A stretch of 64,000 nt of DNA from the NCBI GenBank assembly GCA_015179125.1, contig WHVA01000090.1, positions 216,135 to 280,134 on the forward strand, given 5' to 3'. The translations under genes and the position numbers were made by a program. The DNA comes from Gautieria morchelliformis (taxonomy: Eukaryota; Basidiomycota; Agaricomycetes; Gomphales; Gomphaceae). Shown piece by piece: positions 1 through 9,600 of the stretch. Under the pieces are notes generated by a model, which was not told the DNA's origin, made no database searches, and worked only from the letters and a program-made list of their open reading frames with translations. Positions within the stretch are counted from its first letter, which is position 1. Each line of letters starts with the position of its first letter.

Positions 1-1657
1 TGCGCGTTGTTCAGCACACAATCAAGCTCTGGCGTGATATCGGAGATGTTGTAACAGAGCCAAGACGGCTCTCTCGTGGTCCAAAGATGTCGCCAACTCA
101 GATTGAAGTAAGCTGTTTGTACCTGGGTTTAGCTATCACTTATTTTATAATAGTTTCTCCTCGCGCTTCTTGAACGCTCACCTGACCTTTACCTTGGGAG
201 GATAATTAAAATGGTTATGTAATACAGCATATATGAGTATGTAATATATACTATAAGAGTATTAATAACAACATATAGGAATATATAGTAGTATTTATAA
301 GGAGAATAATAGATATTATTAGATGATTCTGTATATATTTAAACATCTCGAAGATATATACACATATGAGAGAGTATTAGACTACCAGATAGAGTAACAG
401 ATACTTGGAGAGATACATGTAACAGATATGAGTAGGAGTATTAGTATGACTAGTTATAATGAGAGAGTATTAGACTAGCATATGGAGTAATAGTAGTTGT
501 GTAGATATTTGTAATATATATGAATAGTTATAATGATATAGTGTATATTAAAAGTGGGTAGAAAAAATAAGAAGAGGCGTAAAAATGAAAAGAGGTGTTC
601 TCGTCGGCGTAGCGGCCGCTCGGGGAGGGACAAAAGAAGAATTATTTATTTCTGTTTTTTAAAATGTAAAATATACTTTCTATTCATATCCCAATTATGG
701 GCTTTTCTTCATATTATGAATTAAAAGTAGAATGAAAATATATACACATCCTAGAAAGATATGATCACCCTCCTTGATGAACTCGTTGAAGAGCTAGAAG
801 TACAGCATGGCGTTACAGTAAGTATTTCAACTGTATGGAGGACACTCCATAATCTTGGTTTGCAAAGAAAAAAGGTGAGTTGTTAAATCCTGCAGGAGCA
901 CACAATCCTTATTGCTTCCAATCCAGCTTTCCCGGGCAGCAGCAGAGTGCTGTGAAGGTTCACGGACAGCTTTCCAGTTATACATCGGTGCTGAGCCACC
1001 CGAACGCCTAGTTTTTACAGACGAAAGTGCGATAGATCTTCGCACGACTTACAGGCTAATGGGATGGGGGCTTCTAAGGGCTGCAGGCCTCGTGTTCGGG
1101 CACGCTTCCAAAGAGGCGAGAGGTGATGGTCTGTATATTATTCTCTTTTATGTATCACTGACATTGATTTAGGTTTTCAATCCTTCCGGCACTATCACAA
1201 GATGGCATTATATATAGTGACATCAAGTTGGGTGCATACGATGGCGACACATTTCTTGCGTTTCTTGAAGGTCTGTTAGAGGTCATGAACCCTTATCCGG
1301 CACCTCGAAGTGTTCTCGTCATGGATAATTGCGCCATACATCACGTACCTGAGGTCAAGGTCCTGTGTGCCAAAAGGTATCTTACCGACTGTCCGTTTGC
1401 GCAAGCAGTGTCTAATAATGTTGTATGTTTGCAGAGGAGTCAAACTAGTATATCTTCCGCCATACTCGCCCGATCTCAACCCCATAGAAGGATCGTTTTT
1501 GTTTATCAAAGCTCACCTCAGACGTCACAGTGCTGAGTTCCGTGCCTGCGTTGCAAGTAAAGAGAAGGCCCGACCATGGATGTTTCTGTATGAGGCACTG
1601 GATCAGATTACGTCGAGACATGCGCAAGGATGGATGAAGGACTCGGGTTATCTGTAG
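1..1657 (+). pseudogene. Tc1/mariner-like DDE transposase, interrupted and frameshifted
   Basis: This is the remnant of a cut-and-paste transposase of the Tc1/mariner (DDE_3) type, cut by the window start. Exon pieces join as 3-107, 154-196 then 777-874, 927-1122, 1173-1376 and 1435-1657, with introns of 46-58 bp beginning GT and ending AG. The first pieces encode helix-turn-helix segments (TVSISTVWRTLHNLG near 810-860). The catalytic triad is visible: D in VFTDES (about 1010-1030), D in VLVMDNCAIHH (1312-1344) and E in PPYSPDLNPIE (1455-1490). A single-base loss near 1067-1075 shifts GWG out of the frame that then reads RPRVRARFQRGER. Stop is at 1655-1657. A 575-bp insert sits inside the DNA-binding region. 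Family assignment is secure; the gene cannot be functional as it stands. Confidence 0.85.
197..771. mobile_element. 575-bp AT-rich insertion with 5-bp target duplication
   Basis: An AT-rich segment interrupts the transposase gene. It is flanked by CCTTG at 192-196 and again at 772-776. Removing the insert plus one CCTTG restores an uninterrupted frame reading DLYLDELVEEL across the junction, which proves it is an insertion and not an intron. Ends are GGAGGATAATT and ATGATCACCCT, only weakly inverted. The phrase GAGAGAGTATTAGACTA occurs twice inside (near 368 and 464). No coding capacity is seen. It may be a MITE or a short solo LTR; the superfamily is not determinable by eye. Confidence 0.75.
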
Positions 1658-2074
1658 GACTGGAGGATATGCTACTGTGGGAAGCATGAGTCTGTAACTG
1701 CAGTGTACTTGATTTTTGTTGTAGCTCACGTTACCTGAGCAGTATATGATGAGTTTTGGTGTCATTAGTGTTTCACATCCTGTGAGGGATATGATCGTTC
1801 ATATCCAAACTCCTCGAAACCTTGCATTTGCTATCCAACATAGTACATGGATATTCAAGAAACCTCAAATAACAGTATACAGTAAGCCATCAATCAAATT
1901 CCTCAAGGGGGACTACAGCGTTGTTAAATGGTTCATAGCACTCTGGAGAGCTACATGTTTTACTGCCTTCTGAGCTTTCAGCAATGCTATTGAGTCCATC
2001 ACGTCCTCCTTGTCCCCAATTCTTCTTTGTTTGAGAAAAGGCGACTGCAATTGGTGAGTGTTAGTGACGTTCAT
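1658..2074. other. no recognisable gene
   Basis: Short open frames exist but none resembles a known protein, and I see no terminal repeats. This is probably the downstream flank of the broken transposon. Confidence 0.4.
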
Positions 2075-2182
2075 CTTGCAGAAATGGCATACCTATTCCA
2101 CCAGTGCAGCAGTTCCTGTACCTCTTCCTCAAAATCCGGGTCTTCTAAAAACTTCACCAGTGCCAGAAAAACTGGGTGTTAT
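2075..2182 (-). pseudogene. short acidic fragment of a basidiomycete repeat-associated family
   Basis: Minus-strand reading gives FLEDPDFEEEVQELLHWWNR, an acidic helix ending in a WWNR motif. I associate this loosely with expanded hypothetical protein families of Agaricomycetes (DUF6698-like), but only from memory of the motif style. The frame is short, lacks a start, and lies next to the syntaxin fragment on the same strand. Treat it as an unassigned fragment. Confidence 0.3.
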
Positions 2183-2293
2183 CGAATGAACAGCCGATAT
2201 TTTTATTCGTCTCCTCCGAGGATAACGCGAATCGGGTCTGGGTGAGGTAGAGACCAGATCAATGGTAACCAGCGATTGTCAGGCCTTTTCTCA

Positions 2294-3060
2294 CCTGTGT
2301 TGTGACATACGCCAGAGATCGGCGAGTAACCTGTAGCATGTCAGCCAGTCATAGACAGACAGGCATCGACTCGTAGAAGCCAAGGACGTACCCGACTTCC
2401 ATGTCCTTCTCGACATTCATGGCTGCCATCTGGATAGTCTCGATGGTTTCATCTTGCTGCTCAACGAGAATCCTCATCTAATAGGGATAAGATCACAGCA
2501 CCCTGCGAAGGTCTGCTAAGGACTTACATCATTGAAGAGCTGCGCCAGCTCGCCCAGAGTACGCTCAATTCATTTAATGTCTTCGTGGCGCTCTTGGACC
2601 TCACGATAGGCCGCGCGCGACTCGCTGTAGCGATCGGAAGATTGAAGCTATTACGCAGGATGAGATAAACGAAGCACAAAAGGAATGAACCTTACAGCTT
2701 GAGCGAAGATCTGTCCCCTGGTCGTTGTTGACTACCACCTTGACTTCATTGGGGGTAGATCAGGCTTGACTAGACAGAAATCAGCTTGAGGGCATCGACA
2801 GGTGACTATTGACTACCAATCTTGAATTGCTGCTCCATGCGTTGTTTGTACTTAGCCTGGTACTGCTGTTCCACCTGTTGATAGTTTTGAATGGCCTCGA
2901 CGAACTTCTGCTTCACCAGCCTCTGCATTGTCCATCTACGGTGAAGCGAATATATTTGGTCTATCACAGGTGGTACGCACCTGTTGCTTGTGGATCTGTC
3001 CATCCCTTCCGCTGCCACCCTTCCTTTGAAGGTTCTTGATGCGAACCTTAAGCTCACTCA
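2294..3060 (-). pseudogene. syntaxin (SSO-type t-SNARE) gene fragment, decayed
   Basis: Minus-strand exon pieces match a plasma-membrane syntaxin (Sso1/2 type), a Qa-SNARE for exocytic vesicle fusion. Visible pieces in order: GGSGRDGQIHKQQ (about 2990-3030), VKQKFVEAIQNYQQVEQQY then KYKQRMEQQFKI (2815-2930), SESRAAYREVQERHEDIK (2573-2640), and the SNARE helix IERTLGELAQLFND followed by LVEQQDETIETIQ (2440-2570). Short introns separate them. Disabling changes: TGA at 2570-2572 where the family has Arg (CGA to TGA), a two-base loss near the DQG segment, and loss of the C-terminal membrane anchor. The N-terminal Habc region is mostly missing. Not functional. Confidence 0.8.
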
Positions 3061-3369
3061 CCTCTTTGAACCAGAGTCTGACGAGTTCGAAGGCGTATCA
3101 GACAGCGAAGATGACGAGGATACGAGGAGGATGATGAGGATGAGGATGGAGATGGTGGCGAAGCATATAGCTGTGTGAGCTACCACACCGTGATGGTGCT
3201 AACATGATATCGATGAGAGAGCTGGGATAATGGATAACTTCACAGATCTTGGCCCATGGCCCTGCCTGCACATTATAGGGCTCTGAGCGTGTATCGGCTT
3301 ACAAATTCCACAAGCGCTTATACGGTAGTAGCATCCGGTGCTCATATCCTTCATCACAGAATACCTATG

Positions 3370-3760
3370 CGCCCGGGCTCACCTCCAATCACTCCCACTC
3401 CTCCACCCAAAGACGTAGCGCCCTCTGTAAAACACCATACATCCAAAGAGTCACTTATATTCTTGGTAGTATCATGCTAACATTCTTTGGTTACTGAATA
3501 GCTCCCGGAGATCGTAGTCACATACCAGAGTCGTCTAAGCCTGCGTATAGCGTCCTCTCAGAGGAGCTGAGATGTTTAAGGCAAATTTCCCCCGTACGCA
3601 CGATTATTATGTTAGTTGCCCATTCCTGACCTGTTGATTTAGCCACAGCAAAAGCGTATGGTTGATGACACTGAATGACGACTGGATGCCCTTTTCGATG
3701 CTCTCAACTGTGAGACGCTCTCAAAACCCGTTGTTGAGCAGTTGGTGAATTTGACAAACG
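3370..3760 (+). pseudogene. SEC31 C-terminal fragment
   Basis: The plus strand encodes a piece of the C-terminal domain of Sec31, the outer COPII coat protein. A proline-rich stretch (PITPTPPP near 3385-3420) leads into GDRSHIPESSKPAYSVLSEEL (3501-3580). A 49-bp intron (3594-3642) follows, then PQQKRMVDDTE, a TGA at 3676-3678, and RLDALFDALNCETLSKPVVEQ (3679-3745). Restoring Arg (CGA) at the TGA would continue the family motif, so this is a C-to-T stop. Only the end of the gene is present, and it lies upstream of a more N-terminal Sec31 piece, so the order is scrambled. Confidence 0.75.
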
Positions 3761-3799
3761 GTACGATATTATCTTGGGGTAACTTTGATGATCTTCAAT

Positions 3800-4050
3800 G
3801 GAGTTTTCTTTCGCAGCATAGAAATCGAGATGCGGCCATGGCTTCGAGTCCGTGTATCACTCTGCATTGCCTCCGACCATTTCGCAGACGCGATTTTACT
3901 TGCAGTCAAAGGAGGGTGGAGCTCTTGCAAAATACTCAGGCCTATTTCGAACGCCAGACGACTACTCTACCATACCTTCGTCTATATCAGTCGATCGTGA
4001 CCAACGACCTCACGGACATCATTCAAAATGCAGACCTGCGTGAATGGCAG
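3800..4050 (+). pseudogene. SEC31 middle-region (alpha-solenoid) fragment
   Basis: Two frames together give the Sec31 helical region: VSLCIASDHFADAILLAVKGG (about 3850-3915, one frame) then VELLQNTQAYFERQTTTLPYL and LRLYQSIVTNDLTDIIQNAD (3918-4040, next frame). The frame changes at the GGAGGGTGG run near 3910-3918. The protein order in Sec31 is solenoid before C-terminal domain, but here the C-terminal piece lies upstream. The fragment ends abruptly near 4050 in AT-rich DNA. It is likely a relocated or captured gene fragment, not a working COPII gene. Confidence 0.7.
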
Positions 4051-4294
4051 GAAATTTTCGTTGGCATTGGTGGCAAAAGCTCAAATTATTTTTAAATTTT
4101 ATTATTGGCTTTTACAATATTGTTCTGAGTAGGATTAAAAATATAAATAAATAAAAAAATTTTTTAACATCTCGAGCTCCATATAACGAAGAACATTATA
4201 TTTAGACTGATGTTCATCAACAACGCATGCACTAAATCTATAGCAATGACTCGTGTTCTACTGATCCTCATAATGATCCATGACCGTCTCCCAC
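4051..4294. other. AT-rich spacer
   Basis: AT-rich sequence with A and T runs and no open frame of note. It lies downstream of the minus-strand gene ending at 4295. Confidence 0.5.
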
Positions 4295-6646
4295 CTATTC
4301 CCTGACAAGATTCCTAATAGCTTTCCTGACAGCCCGTGTGATAAAGTTAGCGTCACCCCATGACAATCCAATGTTTGCCATGATAGTATCTACCGCTATG
4401 TCCTTTAGTTCGTTTAGAAAATACGCCTGGTTCGTTTCAAATCTTTCTTTGAGGGAATCGATGTTTTGGCCTCTGGCTTCGGGCCAGGTACGAACCTCCT
4501 CAAGAAAGTCATTGATGCTAGGAAAATCAATGTTCCCAGGTGTTGTAGGAATGGGCTCACTCTTTCGAGAGTTGGGTGGAGTGGCGGGACGGACGGGATA
4601 AATGTTTTGAGCAAGTGCTCGATAGTCGTATTGTGGGAAGAAGCCAGGAAACTGCATGACGGGAAAAGAGCCTTGAACACCGAGTGGGGCATGACCGGGT
4701 ATGTTCTGCATCGGCACGTCTTCAGACTTTTCTTTTGGAACCGTGTTTTCTTCTTTACGGTAATGGAAGTCTCGGAAATGTGAATTGTTTGATGGAGTTT
4801 TCAGAGTGACACCATGCATCTCAGAAACCTATTTGTGCATTATTAGCAGTGAGTAGCATGGATACAGTGTATGTACATACCAAGGCCACCACCCAGGATT
4901 GCAGTTGGTTCCAGGACAAATGTGCATGCTCTCCATTCTTGGTTAGCTTGCAAACTTTTGCAATGCAAGTGCTCTTGCCGCAGTTAGAATATTCCGCCTT
5001 CAACGCCTCCATGTAATCCTTTTCCCGTTTTGTCAACTGGCCACGCTCTTCGATGTCAGACCCTGAATTGGCATCAGAATCAGCGTTCAAATCGTGGATC
5101 CGAGCTTCTCTCTTCTTTCTGCACCATAAATAATGCGCTCAATAAACTACATGATCTCATACATAGCATTGCCCTTCCTAAAACAAAAGGCGCAAAAATG
5201 TGCTCAATTCCTATCAACACACTACACAACACACGCAACCTCGTCTCCTCGGCCTGCACCACCTTCAGGAACTCACATCTCGACCCTCGAATCTCCACCA
5301 TCTGTGAAAAGCTCGAATCCATCTCAGCCCACATAGGCCTTGCTGCTCCAACCAGCAAACTTCGCTCTTATGCCTCTGTACTCGCCGATAACTCGCCGCG
5401 CACACCATTCGAACCCACTCCACCCCGTCGCGACACTAAATTTGACCTTACACTCTCCCAGGCCAACCGTCAGGAGCCGGTTTTTGCTGGTCTGTCAGAC
5501 GCAGACCTGAAGGACAGGATCAACAAAGCGCTCGGTGAAGCAGGATGCTGGTGGGGAACTCGCTGGTCATCCCCAGACCCCGACGGGAATGTTAGAGAAG
5601 AAGACTGCACGGTTCGCATCAGAGCCGTTGGTCGCCACAGAAGTGGAGACATTTGGATCTCTACCTGCTCTGAGGATGAATGGAACGACCTCGTCGAGAC
5701 TTCTCGCCAATGGCTCCCCAAATTGTCCGTCAACCTCTCCATTTCCCCCAGGCTATACCCCATCATTGTCCATGGATTTCCCACCTCCTTCGATCCATCA
5801 CGAGACAGCGATGACATCGCCACCCTGTTGGACCAAAACGAGCATATCATTACGCACCCCTCCATGCTCCAGCATGCCGAGTTCATATCTCGCTCTCCTC
5901 GACAAAATGCAAAAATGCACTCCTCCCTGATCCTATATCTCAGTGATCTTGACGCTGCTAACAACTGCATCAAGCAGCATATTGCGTATCAAGGATGCCT
6001 CCACTCAACCATGTGATTCACACGCCACCCCCCACAATGCTTCAACTGTTATCACTTCGGTCACTTTGCATGCTCCTGTAAAGACAAGACAAAATGTGGC
6101 CTATGCTCAGGACCACATCTCACACATGACTGCAAATGCGCCGATGTGAACAACTGCAGTGAGGTGGTCACATGCCAACACATTGTCCGGAAATGTTCCC
6201 TCTGCGACGGCCCCCATTCGGCAACCGACCGCAAATGCCCTGCACGCAAACATATCCTTGAGCGTCACCATCAGCGGACTGTTACCGTAGATGGCCTCTA
6301 CCATGAATAATAGATGTCAACTAATCCACTGCCTCCCTCGCATACCACCACCTCTGACCACTGCCCCATACCGATGCCTATCATTTATTACCCGACGCAG
6401 GTCCTCGAGAACGAGCCTACACGCAACCAGTACTCCCTCCTTATGCCCATCAACATCTAGCAACATTATACTAGCTTACCCTGGGATCTCGTTTTTATCC
6501 CTCTCAACCTCATGAAATGCACCGCCCTCGCTCTCCCTCCTGTAGTCTTACTGCGATATCCTCCCTTCGTTAAAGTAGCTTGCCATAGACCTACATGTAG
6601 CTTACAGTGCACCATAAGCGCCATGCGCTTCGAGCACTCTAATTGA

Positions 6647-6697
<51 letters not shown>

Positions 6698-9600
6698 CCT
6701 GCCACCATTATTTGCCACCGTTTTTCCTTCTTTGCCAGAAAGTGCGTGCCGAAGTGATGCCATGTACTAAAATACTACAATATCAGATACGGCTGCCATG
6801 ACGATCCATATGCACACTTACATCTTCATCCAGGACGATCTCTACTTCTACCCCACTCGCATCACCCTTTTTCTTCTTTACCTGAGCGCTCTTCACATCA
6901 TCCTTGAGAGTGGCCCAGTCATCTTCCTTGGCAAGCTTCGAGAGATGCTTGTCGCGCACTCCTTTGAGGCGGTAAGCTAGCTGGGGCATTTTTTTCACAT
7001 TTTTGTAGCACCCAATGGCTTTGAAAACACACTCCTCCACGTCATTGAAGTGCGCACTAGCTGGGATTTTGACACATTCAATAAATCCTTCCGGTTCGGT
7101 ACAATCCGGAACACGCAAGACAATGTCTAGATAAAGCATGAGCATATATATAATAAAAATATTAAAATACATACGAGGCTCATCCTTTACCTGTTTGTGA
7201 ACGACATCTACTGGCTCCTCAGATTCTGAGCCGTCCGGTAGCTCGTTGGACTCGGCCTCGGATACGGTTTCCGGTCGAAACTCTTCTTGATCTGAGGCCG
7301 GTTCCATCATGTCAGCGAATTGGACCTTTTTCGCTGCCTGACGCTTCGGCCGAGAAGTGCCAGTTTCATCAGCTGGCACACCTGTAGTGCCCACTTAGTC
7401 ATACCTTCTTAGCTAGGGTAACCGGCCGGGTTGCAGAGGCTAAGTAGGTATGTTTTGCAGAGAGGACCAGTACTACGAATAATACTACGTATAATTCTTA
7501 CTTAGCTGCAAAATGTGAATGTGGGTGAGCTATGGACACCTGTCCTACCCGTCGGAACCACATCCAGTGTCTCGAGCCACGGCTCAACTGTTCACGTGAC
7601 CGTCTCCAGCGACTGCCACGTCGCATCAACCACTGTCGCCGTCGTCACACGCAGTGAGCTCAACCGGTGAATTTCCATAACTCCAAAACCTCCCGCTTTT
7701 TTTAATATGCCTCCTGCTTGACCCTCCCATATCAAACTCAGCTAAGTAAACATCTCAAAAGTATGTATTTACATATCTACTTTCTCATGCCTTACTCACG
7801 GGGAACGACAGCTTCTCCTGGACATTGAGCCCCATACTCAACGGCCACACCCGCACACCTCATGTTCCCGCCCCCGCATTGTCCGATCCACCTCTTGGTC
7901 CCGGACAGGCGAACAAGCCCATACCTAAGTTCTCAACTCTCGTATCGCGCATCAAGACAAGGCGTATAAAGTCCCGAGCCCCAATCATGAATCCTTCCAA
8001 GCAGCGTCGAAAAGTCAAGAACATCGAAGACGGCGTACACGTTCTCGACGCTTCCAATAATAATAGACGTGACGGCTGTAATCATCTCAGCAGTTGGATA
8101 TCGGCAACTGTCCACGTACCGAGAGTAGTTTGGCGAAGGCGTTGGGGTCCAGGATGCTCGCGCTTTGCAAGAACCACTGGTATGTTGGGGATCGGAGGAT
8201 GGTGTGCGCGGTGAGCCTTCGTGGAATCAAAGTAGAAGTGCATGGTAGCCAAGGGACAGGCTTGTAGTTTCGACTTGGCCTCGACGGACGCATCAGCACG
8301 TTCCCATTCCTTCACCTGTTTAAAATCACCAGGTCGATCCATGACGAGAAGGTTTGGGAGAGAGATTCCATTGGAAGCTACCTTCATCTCTGAAATAGAA
8401 GGGCGCCGTCATAACAGCTCCAGCAAGGGCCGATGCCGGCCTATGTTGGCGATGACCAAAGTGATGCTCAAATCCGTGTGGATTTTGAAGCGACACCGCA
8501 CCAGCACCTGCGAACCCATTGACTAGTGCAGTCGAAGAGTATGACAATGGGTGTACAAAGGCAGCTGCCAATGATCAAGTTAAAAATGGAAACTTATTGA
8601 AGATTAGATGAAACGCACCGCCGCCTCGCTTGAGCTGCTCGTATGCAACGTCTCTGACCAGATCTAGCTACGTACCTTATCAGAGGGTCCGACGCTATTG
8701 ACTCATCACGCGCCCTGTTTAGGCCTGTTCAGGTGGTGTCTCTGGGCTGTATATTCCTCGGCAGCCTTTTATACAGTGGACGGTCCACGCCAGATTACAT
8801 ATTCGCTGCATCGAGTCGCCCATTGCTCCACAGTGGTGTTCTGCACATGGTTCCAGATTGGAAAGTCACGACTTCAACTAACATCACAATGAATAAATTG
8901 AACCCATTCATGGAAACTTGACAGCACAGCCAGAGAAGGGGCTGACAACATGTCCTAGGTTTATTCTGAAGGTGTATGATGTGTTTTTGATAAGGTATGC
9001 ACTAGTTCTGCGAACGGATCACATCAAAAAATTGCTTGTGCGCGTGTGTCGGCTAGCAAGGGTTCAAGCTTGCAACCAAGACAGGATTCGGCTTACACAG
9101 GTAACAACCTGCAATAGCCACGACGATATGCATTGGAGCTTGACGTTGAACAAATATCTGATTAATGTTAGGGATGTTTAAGCCAAGGACTGCCGCTGGT
9201 CACAGGAAATATGAACAGCATTAGAAGCCAAGAGAAGCACGGGCAATTTTCGGTGGTGTTCCTCGACAAGGTGAGCATGAGCACAGAGCCAGCGTCATTG
9301 ATATAGATATATATGACCTATTATGAGCTATACAGACCTACCTAACATCTGTAAATGCAGTCCATTGTGATTCTTGATCTGATCGTTCTATAAAATCCAT
9401 ATCTCACTTGTTTTCACGCTGGTATTCTAAAGCGGAACATTGTTGACCGCATTGCAACTTCTCAATGTTTTGGTTATAATGAAGCCAATTATGTGAGTCT
9501 AACCTGCCGGCATATATAGGAGTGTAAGGCCCACCATCAACCGTCTGCTTGTCAATGTTGATATCGCAATGGTGGTGATGTAAGTCATGTTCTACTTAGT

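Noticed and set aside
108..874. The AT-rich stretch 197-771 as a large intron
   Set aside because: It lacks GT..AG ends and is bracketed by a 5-bp duplication whose removal restores the frame.
6466..6708. Glu-Arg repeat protein on the minus strand
   Set aside because: Translation of the (CT)22 microsatellite.
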